Shown here one piece after another: positions 1 to 7,490 of a stretch of DNA of 7,918 nt (its first letter is position 1; every line of letters begins with the position of its first letter). This stretch comes from Aquamicrobium sp. GTDB lineage: Bacteria > Pseudomonadota > Alphaproteobacteria > Rhizobiales > Rhizobiaceae. Below the pieces are notes generated by a model. That model was given only the letters and a program-made list of their open reading frames with translations. It was not told where the DNA came from and did no database searches. Where the stretch lies: NCBI GenBank assembly GCA_014860725.1, contig JACZJD010000157.1, positions 1 through 7,918 on the forward strand, in the 5' to 3' direction. A program made the translations under genes and the position numbers.

Positions 1-3000
1 GGTCGCCGCCGTGCGCCTCTGGAAGGAAGGCGGCGACCTGTCGTTGCTGCCGCCGGCCGTACGGCTGCCGGCGACGGGCTTCTGGCATCCGGCCGCGCCG
101 CAGGTCTTCGCCACGCCGGATGCCTATCTGTCGTGGGGCGAAGGCCGCTGGCGAGAGGCGGCCGGGCGCGTGGGCTTCGTCATCCATTCCGGCGCCATCG
201 GCAACATGCAGACGGCGCTGCTGGAGGCGCTGGTCGCCCGCGCCGAGGCCGAGGGGCTTGCGCCGGTCGTCTTCTGGTTCGAGGGCGGCGACCCGCAGGG
301 CCTGACGAAGGTCGCGCGTCCGGCGCGGCTCGACGCGCTGGTGAACCTGACGCACATGCAGAACGGCGCTGCGCGCAGCGCCGAATTTCTCGATCTCGAC
401 ATTCCCGTCATCCAGACGCTCGGCTTCCGCGAGGGCGGCGCCAAGGAATGGGCAGCGGCGGCCTCCGGCATTCCCGCGCGCACGGCCGCCGTCTTCCTCG
501 CCGGGCCGGAGGGCTGGGGCATGATCGACCCCATCGTGTTGACGGCCGTCGAGGACGGGGCCGAGGTTCCCTTGCCGGCGCAGGTCGATGCGCTGGTCGG
601 CAAGCTGAAGCGCCTCGTCGCGCTGCGCCGCACGCCGGCGGCGCAGAAGAAGCTGGCGCTGATGTTCTGGAACTATCCGGCCGGCGAGAAGAACCTCGCC
701 GCCTCCAACCTCAACGTGCCGGCGAGCGTCGAGCGCATGACGGCCGCGCTGGCGGCGGCCGGCTACGACGTGCCGCCGCTCTCCGAACAGAAGGTGATCG
801 AGGCCGGGCAGGCCATGCTCGGCGGCCTCTACCGCACGGTCCCGCTGGAGGAGCTGCTGGCGCGCGACCTTGCCGCGGCCCTGCCCGTCGCCGACTACGA
901 GCGCTGGCTCGCCTCGCTGTCGCCGGCGAAGCGCCACGCCTTTTCCCATGCCGGCGCGCCTGCGCGCCACTGGGCCGTGCGCGAGGTGGACGGCGTGCCG
1001 AGCTTCGTCATCCCGCGCCTGCAGGCGGGCAGGCTGGTCGTCCTGCCGCAGATGCCGCGCGGCGAGGCGCCCGGCGCGCACTATCACGACACGGCGGCCC
1101 CGCCCGACCATCTCTACATGGCCGCCTATCTCTACCTGCGCGAGACGGCCGGCGCCGACGCCATCATCCATCTCGGCACCCACGGTACGCAGGAATGGCT
1201 GCCCGGCAAGGACCGGGGGCTGGCCGCCGGGGACGACCCGTTCCTCGCCGTCGGCGACGTGCCGGTCTTCTATCCCTATATCCAGGACAATGTCGGCGAG
1301 GCGTTGCAGGCGAGGCGGCGCGGCCGCGCCGTCACGATCAGCCACCAGACGCCGCCCTTCGCGCCCTCCGGCCTCTATGACGAGCTGCGCGACCTCCACC
1401 ACCTCGTCCACGAGCACGGGCAGCTCGACGCAGGGGCGGTGCGCGACCGGACGGCGGATGCCCTCGCCGACGCCGCCATCGCCGCGAACATGCATGCCGA
1501 TCTCGGCTGGACCGAGGATGCGGTGCGGCGGGAGTTCGACGCCTTCCTCCCCGTGCTGCACGACCATCTGCACGAGCTCGCCCGGACGGCGATGCCGCTC
1601 GGCCTGCACACGTTCGGCGAGCCGGCCGAGCCCGACCACCGGCTGGCGACCGTCATGCAGCAGCTCGGCCAGCCCTTCTACGACGCGGTCGGCGCCGACG
1701 GGGAGGAGCTTTTCGTCGACGATTTCCCATCGCTGAAGGAGACCGCGCCGTTCGTGACCCTCGAAAAATATCTGCGCGAGGGCGCGGACCGTGCGTCCCT
1801 CGGCGAGCCGCTGCAGCAGCTTCTGGAACGCGCCGACGCGCTGGAGGCGGACCTTGCCGCGCCGGGCGAGATCGAGGCGCTGCTGGCCGGCCTTGGAGGC
1901 CGCTTTGTCGCGCCGGGCGCGGGCGGCGATCCGGTCCGCAATCCCGACGTGAAGAGCGGCAGGAACCTCTACGCGTTCGAGCCGGACAGGATACCGACCA
2001 GGGCCGCCTTCGAGGCCGGGGCCGAAGCCTTCGACCAGCTCGTCGCCGCCTTCCGCGACGACAATGGCGGGGCCTTCCCGCAGAAGCTCGCCTTCAGCCT
2101 GTGGTCGTCGGAGGCGATCCGCCATCTCGGCGTCACCGAGGCGCAGGTGCTGCATGCGCTCGGCCTGCGTCCGGTATGGGACGAGGGCGGGCGGGTGCGG
2201 GCGCTGGAGATCGTGCCGGCCGCGGAGCTGGGCCGGCCGCGCGTCGATGTCGTGGTGCAGGTGACGAGCGTCTATCGCGACCAGTTCGACGGCTTCATGC
2301 GGCTCCTGGCCGGGGCGATCGAGCGCCTCGCTGCGCTGGACGAGCCCGGCAACCCCGTCGCCGCCAACAGCGCACGGGTCGCGGTCGTGCTTGCGGAGAA
2401 GGGGCTTTCCCCGGACGAGGCGCGCGCGCAGGCGAATCTCCGCATCTTCTCCAACGCGCCGGGCAGCTACGGCACCGGCATGCCGCACATGGCGCTCGCC
2501 TCCACCAGCTGGGACAACGATTCTGCGCTCGCGGAGCGCTTCCTCGACGGCACGCGGTTCGCCTACGGCGCGCAGGCGTGGGGCGAGGCCTCCGAGGTCG
2601 CCAACCTCTTCGCGGAGCAGCTCAAGGGCACGCAGGCGGCGATCATGTCGCGCTCGTCCAACCTGCACGGCGTGCTGTCGACCGACCATCCCTTCGAGTT
2701 CCTCGGCGGCCTGTCGCTGGCGATCCGCCATCTCGACGGCGCGGCGCCCTCGCTCTACGTCTCGGACCTGCGCAGCGCGGATGCCGCCCGGACCACGCCG
2801 CTCGCCCGCTTCCTCTCCGACGAACTGCGCGTGCGATACCTCAACCCGCACTGGATCGAGGGCATGAAGGCGGAAGGCTATGCCGGCACGCTCGAAATGC
2901 TCAATGCCGCCAACAACCTGTTCGGCTGGCAGGCGGTCGATCCCTCGACCGTGCGGCCCGACCAGTGGCATGCCATGTTCGACACCTATGTCGCCGACAC

Positions 3001-3451
3001 GCGGGGCCTCGGACTGAACGCCTATTTCGAGGCGCACAACCCGACGGCGCAGGCGCAGCTCATGGAGCGCATGGTCGAGGCGATCCGCAAGGGCTACTGG
3101 GACGCGCCGGAAGCGGTGCGCCGCGGGCTTGCCGAACGCTGGCAGGAGCTTGCCGCCGCCCACGGCGTCGATGTCGGCGAGGAGCCGACGAAAGCCTTCG
3201 TGGCGCGCATGGCGGGCTTCGGCCTCGCCGCCGCAGCGGAGACGCCGCAGGGCGAAGGCGGGGGCGCGGCGGCGGAGGCGGCAATCCCCGCCGGCACGGC
3301 ACAGCCCGTCGCCGGGACGGTGCTGGAGGAAATGCAGCCGGCTCACGACAGGGCGGACGCCCTGTACCGGTGGGGCCTCCTCGGCGCCATGCTCGGGCTG
3401 GTCATGCTGGGCGCGGGCCTGCAATGGCGCGCCGGTGCGCGGCGCGCCTAG
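1..3451 (+). CDS. cobN: CobN-like chelatase large subunit (CobN/HmuS/ChlH family), 5' end outside window, C-terminal membrane anchor
   Basis: Homologue of the large subunit of cobalt/magnesium chelatases. Canonical CobN inserts Co2+ into hydrogenobyrinic acid a,c-diamide with CobS and CobT. The reading frame is open to base 1, and the GTG at 11 is unlikely to be the true start: CobN proteins are about 1,250 residues, against about 1,149 visible, so the N-terminal 100 or so residues are missing. Numbering from the codon at 11, the family signature [18 protein letters not shown] starts at residue 387. Other CobN-like blocks are [17 protein letters not shown] (from N221), [19 protein letters not shown] (from S819) and [15 protein letters not shown] (from H886). 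After the chelatase domain comes a Gly/Ala/Glu-rich linker (about 1075-1100), then VLEEMQP and one hydrophobic helix (about 1118-1139) with an Arg-rich tail. The anchor and the ExbB/ExbD-like neighbours point to the HmuS-like branch rather than a soluble cobaltochelatase. The family call is secure; the reaction and substrate are not. Confidence 0.93.
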   Translation, partial: VAAVRLWKEGGDLSLLPPAVRLPATGFWHPAAPQVFATPDAYLSWGEGRWREAAGRVGFVIHSGAIGNMQTALLEALVARAEAEGLAPVVFWFEGGDPQGLTKVARPARLDALVNLTHMQNGAARSAEFLDLDIPVIQTLGFREGGAKEWAAAASGIPARTAAVFLAGPEGWGMIDPIVLTAVEDGAEVPLPAQVDALVGKLKRLVALRRTPAAQKKLALMFWNYPAGEKNLAASNLNVPASVERMTAALAAAGYDVPPLSEQKVIEAGQAMLGGLYRTVPLEELLARDLAAALPVADYERWLASLSPAKRHAFSHAGAPARHWAVREVDGVPSFVIPRLQAGRLVVLPQMPRGEAPGAHYHDTAAPPDHLYMAAYLYLRETAGADAIIHLGTHGTQEWLPGKDRGLAAGDDPFLAVGDVPVFYPYIQDNVGEALQARRRGRAVTISHQTPPFAPSGLYDELRDLHHLVHEHGQLDAGAVRDRTADALADAAIAANMHADLGWTEDAVRREFDAFLPVLHDHLHELARTAMPLGLHTFGEPAEPDHRLATVMQQLGQPFYDAVGADGEELFVDDFPSLKETAPFVTLEKYLREGADRASLGEPLQQLLERADALEADLAAPGEIEALLAGLGGRFVAPGAGGDPVRNPDVKSGRNLYAFEPDRIPTRAAFEAGAEAFDQLVAAFRDDNGGAFPQKLAFSLWSSEAIRHLGVTEAQVLHALGLRPVWDEGGRVRALEIVPAAELGRPRVDVVVQVTSVYRDQFDGFMRLLAGAIERLAALDEPGNPVAANSARVAVVLAEKGLSPDEARAQANLRIFSNAPGSYGTGMPHMALASTSWDNDSALAERFLDGTRFAYGAQAWGEASEVANLFAEQLKGTQAAIMSRSSNLHGVLSTDHPFEFLGGLSLAIRHLDGAAPSLYVSDLRSADAARTTPLARFLSDELRVRYLNPHWIEGMKAEGYAGTLEMLNAANNLFGWQAVDPSTVRPDQWHAMFDTYVADTRGLGLNAYFEAHNPTAQAQLMERMVEAIRKGYWDAPEAVRRGLAERWQELAAAHGVDVGEEPTKAFVARMAGFGLAAAAETPQGEGGGAAAEAAIPAGTAQPVAGTVLEEMQPAHDRADALYRWGLLGAMLGLVMLGAGLQWRAGARRA

Positions 3452-3522
3452 ATCGTCTCATGGTTCCGCGCTTCGCACTTTTCCCGGAATTGCTCTCGTC
3501 GAAACCCTGATCACGGTGGTCC

Positions 3523-3984
3523 ATGAACGGTCTTGAACTCGGCCTCTACGAGGCGTCCCGTCTCTTCCTCTTCCCGATCCTCGTGCTGATCGCCGCGGCG
3601 CTCGCCTTCGCGCTGGTCGCGCTCGGCATGTTCGTGACGGAGGCCGTCCAGCGGCGGCGGGGCGGCCATCGCGCCGTGCTTGCCGGCGATGCCGCCAGCG
3701 ACGATCTCGAGCTCGACATCATGAGGCGGCTGGAATGGCTGCGCATCGTCGCGCGCGTCGCGCCGATGCTGGGGCTGGTCGCGACCATGATCCCGATGGG
3801 CCCGGCGCTGCTCGGGCTCAGCCGCGGCGACGCGGCCGCGGTGGGCGAGAACCTCGTCGTCGCCTTCTCGGCCGTCATCCTGGCGCTCGTCGCCGCCAGC
3901 ATCGCCTTCCTCGTGCTCACCATCCGCCGGCGCTGGCTGCTGGAGGAGCTGCGGGCGCTGGAACGCGCGCGGGGAGCGGCCTGA
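3523..3984 (+). CDS. MotA/TolQ/ExbB proton channel family protein
   Basis: A 153-residue inner-membrane protein with the three-helix layout of the ExbB/TolQ family. TM1 is about residues 13-37, followed by an Arg-rich cytoplasmic stretch (QRRRGGHR) and an amphipathic helix. TM2 (about 77-98) contains VAPMLGLVATMIPMG, the counterpart of the ExbB APLLGLLGTV motif, with Thr88 at the position of the conserved channel Thr. TM3 is about 109-133 and is followed by RRRWLLEEL. It is shorter than E. coli ExbB (about 244 residues), as is usual for copies linked to cobN. It begins 71 bp after the cobN stop and its stop overlaps the next start (TGATG), so the three genes are probably one operon. The ribosome-binding site is weak (GGTGG, 3515-3519). 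Inferred role: proton-motive-force-driven stator for the CobN-like partner or for a TonB-like energy transfer. No specific symbol is assigned. Confidence 0.9.
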   Translation: MNGLELGLYEASRLFLFPILVLIAAALAFALVALGMFVTEAVQRRRGGHRAVLAGDAASDDLELDIMRRLEWLRIVARVAPMLGLVATMIPMGPALLGLSRGDAAAVGENLVVAFSAVILALVAASIAFLVLTIRRRWLLEELRALERARGAA

Positions 3985-4310
3985 TGCGCTTCCTCGACCA
4001 TGACGACGCCGACGATCCGATCCTGTCGGTCGTCAACCTGATCGACGTGTTCCTCGTCGTGATCGGCATATTGATGATCGTCATCGTCACCAATCCGCTC
4101 AATCCGTTCTCGACGGACAGGGTGACGGTGGTCGAGAATCCGGGCGAGCCGGACATGCGCATCACCATCAAGGACGGCAGGGAGCTCACCCGCTACGAGG
4201 CGAGCGGAGCCATCGGCGAGGGGCAGGGCGTGCGCGCCGGCGTCACCTACCGCCTCGACGACGGCCGCATGATCTACGTTCCGGAGACGGCCGAGGGCGG
4301 CGCGGAGTAG
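3984..4310 (+). CDS. DUF2149-type small membrane protein, ExbD-like partner of the upstream channel
   Basis: A 108-residue protein starting at an ATG that shares its A with the upstream TGA, with a good ribosome-binding site (GGGGAG, 3971-3976, 7 nt before the start). It has an acidic N-terminus (LDHDDADD), a single TM helix (about residues 16-36) and a soluble C-terminal part of about 70 residues containing IKDGRELTRYEASGAIGEGQ and YRLDDGRMIYVPE, which I recognise as the DUF2149 pattern. The helix begins with VVNLIDVFLVVIGILMI. This resembles the ExbD/TolR helix (NVTPLVDVMLVLLIIFMI), with Asp21 in the place of the proton-relaying Asp. The order ExbB-like then one-helix Asp protein matches exbB-exbD and tolQ-tolR. 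The family call is fairly sure. Proton translocation is inferred from the Asp and the gene pairing. Confidence 0.85.
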   Translation: MRFLDHDDADDPILSVVNLIDVFLVVIGILMIVIVTNPLNPFSTDRVTVVENPGEPDMRITIKDGRELTRYEASGAIGEGQGVRAGVTYRLDDGRMIYVPETAEGGAE

Positions 4311-4344
4311 CGGCAGGGTCGCGGCAGGCCGATGGCGCGCCGGG

Positions 4345-5199
4345 TCAGGGCCGCTCCTGCCCGCGCGCCGCGCGTTGCAGCACGAAGGCGGCGTCGAGCG
4401 TGAAGGGCGCGCCGCAGATCATCTTCGGCACCGGCAGCTCGACGACCTGCTTGCGGTTCTCGAGTGCGAGGAAGGCGGGATGGGAGAAATTCTCCTGTGC
4501 CAGCGCCGGCGTGCCGTAGGTCCTGAAGCTGCTGGCGATCACATCCGGCTGCGCCGTGACCAGCAGCTCCAGCGGCAGGCGGGTGCTGCCGGCGATCCCC
4601 AGCCTGCCGGCGATGTTGACGAGGCCGGCGGCGCGGAAGATCTCGTCGGCGAGCGTGCCGGTTCCCGTCGTGTAGCTGTTGGCGTCGTAGAGCGCGATCG
4701 AGAGGCCGGACGGCGGCTGTGCCGCCAGCGCGGCGAGGCCGGCGTCGAGCTCGGCGACGAGCGCGCCGGCCCGCTCCTGCCGGTGCAGGAGCTCGCCGAT
4801 GCGCAGGATGTTGGCGCGGATGTCGTCGAAGGAGCGCGCCGGACGGAACTCCTCGACGCGGATGCCGAGCCGGCGCAGGATGCCGACCGTCGGCCGCGCC
4901 GAGAACGTGCCCGCCAGCACCAGATCCGGCTCCATCAGGAAGATTTCCTCCGCCAGCCCGTGCGTGACCGCGAAGGCCTGCGCCTCCTCCGGCATCGCCG
5001 ACGAGTTCGGGTCGCGCGCCAGCGCCGAGACGGCATGGAGCTGACCCTCGCCGGCGATCAGCATGGCGAGCTGGTCGGTGCAGACGTTGATCGACACCAC
5101 GCGGCGGGGCGCGGTCTCGGCCGCCGCCGGCGCGGCGAGCGCCAGCCCCACCGCCGCAAGGAGGGCGAGGCGCAAGGTCGACTTCGTCCGCCGCCCCAT
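4345..5199 (-). CDS. BtuF/FecB-like periplasmic substrate-binding protein
   Basis: A 284-residue class III ABC substrate-binding protein. The start at 5199 is chosen because it gives an immediate signal peptide (MGRRTKSTLRLALLAAVGLA, cleavage near AAA-ET at residue 28) and because the ATG overlaps the receptor stop (TGATG). The reading frame stays open upstream only because it shadows the receptor gene. The mature protein begins RRVVSINVCTDQLAMLI, a typical N-lobe opening. EEIFLMEPDLVLAGTFSARP and the LRRLGIRVEEFRPARSFDDIRANI helix region follow. The C-lobe has LLVTAQPDVIASS and ends with ICGAPFTLDAAFVL. Cys40 and Cys262 occupy positions that I recall as common in this alphaproteobacterial subfamily. 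It probably binds cobalamin or a related corrinoid after receptor uptake, inferred from the shared B12-riboswitch operon. No permease or ATPase gene follows it; the next gene is convergent. A haem or siderophore ligand cannot be excluded. Confidence 0.88.
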   Translation of the reverse strand: MGRRTKSTLRLALLAAVGLALAAPAAAETAPRRVVSINVCTDQLAMLIAGEGQLHAVSALARDPNSSAMPEEAQAFAVTHGLAEEIFLMEPDLVLAGTFSARPTVGILRRLGIRVEEFRPARSFDDIRANILRIGELLHRQERAGALVAELDAGLAALAAQPPSGLSIALYDANSYTTGTGTLADEIFRAAGLVNIAGRLGIAGSTRLPLELLVTAQPDVIASSFRTYGTPALAQENFSHPAFLALENRKQVVELPVPKMICGAPFTLDAAFVLQRAARGQERP

Positions 5200-7094
5200 C
5201 AGAAGGTCCGCGAGAAGCTGAAGTTCACGGTCCGCCCCATCGCGTAATAGTTGCGGATGCGCTCGTATTCGTGGTCGAACAGGTTCTCCACCGACAGCTT
5301 GAGCTCGGAGCGCTCGTCGAGCCGGTAGAGGGCGGAGACGTCGACCGTCGTGTAGGCCGGCATGCGCTGGGTGTTGGTCGCGTTGGCGAACCGGGTGCCG
5401 ACATGGAAGACGCCGGCCTTGAGCGACAGCTTCTCCGTGGCCTGGAAATCGACCTCGAGCGACGCCCGGAAACGATCCTGCACCGCGACGTAGCGGCCCG
5501 TCTCCTCGTTGATCGGCCGGCGCAGGTCGAGCGAGGCGCGCGCGGCCCAGCGCGCGTTGAACCTGTGGTCGAGCGTCGCCTCGAAGCCGGTCACCGAGAC
5601 GCGCTGCAGGTTGAACGGCCGCATCGGCGCGATCGAGGTATCCCACTCGATCTGGTCCTTGATCCTGTTGCGGTAGAAGGCGAGGTCGAGGCTGGTCGCC
5701 GCCGTTGGGTGCCAGTTCAGCCCGGCCTCCCACGAGCGCGACCGCTCCGGCCGCAGGTCGGGATTGCCCACGCCGAACGACTGCTGGAAATAGAGGTCGT
5801 TGAAGCTCGGCGCGCGGAAGCCGGTTCCATGGGAGGCGCGCAGGGTCAGCTCCGGCAGGAGGGCGTAGCTCGCGCCGATATTGTAGGTGGTGGCGTCGCC
5901 GAACTGCTCGTTGTGGTCGAAGCGCAGGCCGGAATCGACGGTGAGATCGCCGAACTCCAGCGAATACTGCCCGAACAGGGCGGCGAGGTCGCGCCGCTTC
6001 ACGGTGTAGTTGCCGGTCGAGTCGATCTGCTCGCGATAGGCCTCGGCCCCGACGCCGAGAAGGTGGTCGAGCGCGCCCGTGGCGAAGGATTTCTCCGTCA
6101 GTGCCAGCACGCCGAAGCGCGCGGTCTCGAAGACGTTCTCCTCGCTCACGCCGTCGCGGAAATTGGTCGCCTTGTCGGCGCCGGCGCTCAGTTCGAGCGT
6201 CGTGTTCCAGCTTTCGGAGTGGTCGAGCCGGACGCCGATCTTGCCGGCGAGCGTGTCGGTCTCGGTCTCGTTCAGCCCGACCGGGTCGGCGGCGCGCGGC
6301 CGGTTGTCGTACTGGGTGCGCGCCCGCGAGGCCAGCCCGCTGGAATAGAGGCGGCCCCAGTCGAACTCCTTCGACACCGAGTAGTGGCCGGAGGCCTGCC
6401 CGAAGCCGTCGTCGTCGGGCTCGTTGCCGCTGAAGGCGGGCGTGGTGAAGTCATAGCCGCGCGTGCCGAACAGGCTGCCGCCGAAGGCGTAGTCCCAGCC
6501 GCTTTCCGTCCGCCCGGCGGTGTCGACCGACGCGCGGCCGCCCCACGGATGCATGACGCCCAGGGTCGCCGTGGTGCAGGAACTGCCGCCGTCGGCGCAG
6601 ACGCCGCCCGACCGGGTGATGACGTTGATGATGCCGCCGATGGCGTCGGCGCCGTACTGGGCGGAATGGGCGCCCTTGGCCACCTCGATCCGCTCGATCG
6701 AATCGAGGGGGATGTTGAACAGCGACACCGACCCGTTGGTGGCGGAGCCGATGCGCACGCCGTTCAGCAGCACCAGCGTCTGCGACGGCTTGGTGCCGCG
6801 GATGGCCGCGCCCCCCGACGCGCCGATGCCGCCGTTCATGCTCACGGACACGCCGGTGTGGATCTTGAGCAGCGACGGCAGGTCGACGGCGGCGGACTTG
6901 CGGATCTCGTCGGCCTCGATGATCGTCACCGACGAGGTCGAGCGCTGCAGCGACGAGACGCGCCGCAGCGGCGTGGTCACGGTGATGGTGTCGAGCACCG
7001 TCACCCCGTCGCCGGCGCCCGGCAGGGTCTGGGCCTGTGCGGCGGCCGTCAGGGCGAGCGCGCATGCGCCCGTTGCAAGGATGGTCTTCTTCAT
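5199..7094 (-). CDS. btuB: BtuB-like TonB-dependent outer-membrane receptor (corrinoid uptake)
   Basis: A 631-residue receptor, close to E. coli BtuB (about 614). It has a signal peptide (residues 1-21, ending AQA), a TonB box DTITVTT (35-41) and a plug domain (about 50-160) with GGAAIRGTKPSQTLVLLNGV and QYGADAIGGIINVIT. A beta-barrel follows, with FRAP (426-429), NPDL (444-447), a C-terminal NLFDHEYERIRNYYAMGR block and a final Phe. Cys166 and Cys173 could form a disulphide in a small loop after the plug. The stretch between FRAP and NPDL has no His, whereas haem receptors usually carry a ligand His there. This favours a corrinoid over haem. The ATG at 7092-7094 follows AGGGGG (7099-7104) with 4 nt spacing. 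It is the first gene behind the cobalamin riboswitch and overlaps the binding-protein gene by one base. The family is certain; the corrinoid substrate is likely, mainly from the riboswitch. Confidence 0.93.
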   Translation of the reverse strand: MKKTILATGACALALTAAAQAQTLPGAGDGVTVLDTITVTTPLRRVSSLQRSTSSVTIIEADEIRKSAAVDLPSLLKIHTGVSVSMNGGIGASGGAAIRGTKPSQTLVLLNGVRIGSATNGSVSLFNIPLDSIERIEVAKGAHSAQYGADAIGGIINVITRSGGVCADGGSSCTTATLGVMHPWGGRASVDTAGRTESGWDYAFGGSLFGTRGYDFTTPAFSGNEPDDDGFGQASGHYSVSKEFDWGRLYSSGLASRARTQYDNRPRAADPVGLNETETDTLAGKIGVRLDHSESWNTTLELSAGADKATNFRDGVSEENVFETARFGVLALTEKSFATGALDHLLGVGAEAYREQIDSTGNYTVKRRDLAALFGQYSLEFGDLTVDSGLRFDHNEQFGDATTYNIGASYALLPELTLRASHGTGFRAPSFNDLYFQQSFGVGNPDLRPERSRSWEAGLNWHPTAATSLDLAFYRNRIKDQIEWDTSIAPMRPFNLQRVSVTGFEATLDHRFNARWAARASLDLRRPINEETGRYVAVQDRFRASLEVDFQATEKLSLKAGVFHVGTRFANATNTQRMPAYTTVDVSALYRLDERSELKLSVENLFDHEYERIRNYYAMGRTVNFSFSRTF

Positions 7095-7095
7095 A

Positions 7096-7129
7096 TCGCC
7101 CCCTATGTCGGGGCGAAGCCTCGCCCCGA
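7096..7129 (-). promoter_or_regulatory. Competing hairpins over the btuB ribosome-binding site (candidate translational switch)
   Basis: Read on the - strand there are three arms. Arm 1 is TCGGGGCGA (7129-7121). Arm 2 is TCGCCCCGA (7116-7108), after a GGCT loop. Arm 3 is GGGGCGA (7102-7096), which contains the core of the AGGGGG ribosome-binding site. Arms 1 and 2 form a perfect 9-bp stem that leaves the ribosome-binding site free. Arm 2 can instead pair its first 7 bases (TCGCCCC) with arm 3, with a 7-nt GACATAG loop, hiding the site up to 2 nt from the ATG. The two structures exclude each other. There is no U-run, so control of translation fits better than a terminator. The pairings are read directly; the switching role is inferred. 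Confidence 0.55.
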
Positions 7130-7282
7130 TGGTTCATCTCGAACCGCGGGCTGGGCGAAACGACGGGCAGGAATGGCAGGCGATCCACCCTGGGGCCGTT
7201 CCCGGCGCGCGGCAACACGACTTCCGTGTCACCACGACGGACGACCGCGCCTGGCCAAATCCCCGTGGCCGGGCATGGGTGA
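7130..7282 (-). other. Non-coding btuB leader between riboswitch and ribosome-binding-site hairpin
   Basis: About 150 nt of leader with no convincing gene. Small structures visible on the - strand include ACACG/CGTGT around a GAAGT loop, GGCCA/TGGCC just after the aptamer, and a TCGCCC segment (7158-7153). That segment could pair with GGGCGA of the downstream arm 1 (7126-7121) and so decide which ribosome-binding-site hairpin forms. Reading frames crossing this stretch lack a ribosome-binding site and run out of frame into the receptor gene. Confidence 0.45.
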
Positions 7283-7455
7283 CCGGAGCTGGCAGGTCTC
7301 CTGACTTCCGCGTCATCGCCTTCCTCCGCCTTCCCGGCCGCATGCGGCCAGTGGCATCGTGGAAGAAGGCTCGGCGGTCACAGTTGCGGGGGCAGCCCGG
7401 TTTCGGCGCGAGGCCGACCGTGTTCCCTTTTGATCCATGACGGAACCAGTTCCGG
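7283..7455 (-). promoter_or_regulatory. Cobalamin (AdoCbl-type) riboswitch aptamer
   Basis: The conserved elements appear in the right order on the - strand. GGATCAAAAGGGAAC (7436-7422) is followed by GCCCCCGCAACTGTGACC (7393-7376), the B12 box GCCACTGG (7355-7348), GGGAAGGC (7335-7328) and GTCAGGAGACCTGCC (7305-7291). A closing P1 stem is visible: CCGGAACTGG (7455-7446) with CCAGCTCCGG (7292-7283), 9 of 10 pairs with one A-C mismatch. P2 can form from GTTCC (7446-7442) and GGAAC (7426-7422). Cobalamin binding to this class normally turns expression off, here of the receptor and binding protein. The aptamer is certain from sequence. The expression platform is probably the ribosome-binding-site hairpins at 7096-7129. 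Confidence 0.96.
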
Positions 7456-7460
7456 AAAAG

Positions 7461-7490
7461 ACGCTAATCACCCGCCACAAGGAATGTCAA
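7461..7490 (-). promoter_or_regulatory. Probable sigma-70-type promoter of the btuB operon
   Basis: On the - strand a perfect -35 TTGACA (7490-7485) is followed, 18 nt later, by TAGCGT (7466-7461) as a weak -10. An alternative -10 is GATTAG (7469-7464) at 15 nt. A start 6-7 nt after the first -10 falls at about 7454, which is the first base or two of the riboswitch P1 stem at 7455. That fit supports the assignment despite the weak -10. Confidence 0.6.

Noticed and set aside
11..13. GTG at base 11 as the true start of the CobN-like gene
   Set aside because: The frame is open to base 1, no ribosome-binding site can be seen, and family members have about 100 more N-terminal residues. Treated as partial.
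2101..3510. A 469-codon open frame overlapping the CobN-like gene in another + frame
   Set aside because: Arg- and Ala-rich composition typical of a GC-rich shadow frame. The CobN frame carries clear family motifs throughout.
4334..4369. Possible bidirectional terminator between the convergent operons (GGCGCGCCGGG / CCCGCGCGCC)
   Set aside because: The stem needs a bulge, has a 15-nt loop reaching into the binding-protein gene, and has no T-run on either side. Repeats this GC-rich are expected by chance here.
5200..5733. Upstream extension of the binding-protein reading frame
   Set aside because: The extension lies inside the receptor gene in another frame and would bury the signal peptide. 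The ATG at 5199 gives a normal signal sequence and a TGATG coupling to the receptor stop.
6451..7218. A - strand open frame starting in the btuB leader and overlapping the receptor gene
   Set aside because: Arg/His/Pro-rich shadow of the receptor N-terminal region with no recognisable domain or ribosome-binding site.
5271..7304. A 677-codon open frame on the + strand, antisense to the receptor
   Set aside because: Arg/Gly/Ala/Val-rich shadow of the receptor gene in very GC-rich DNA, with no family motif. The - strand frame has a signal peptide, TonB box, plug and barrel.
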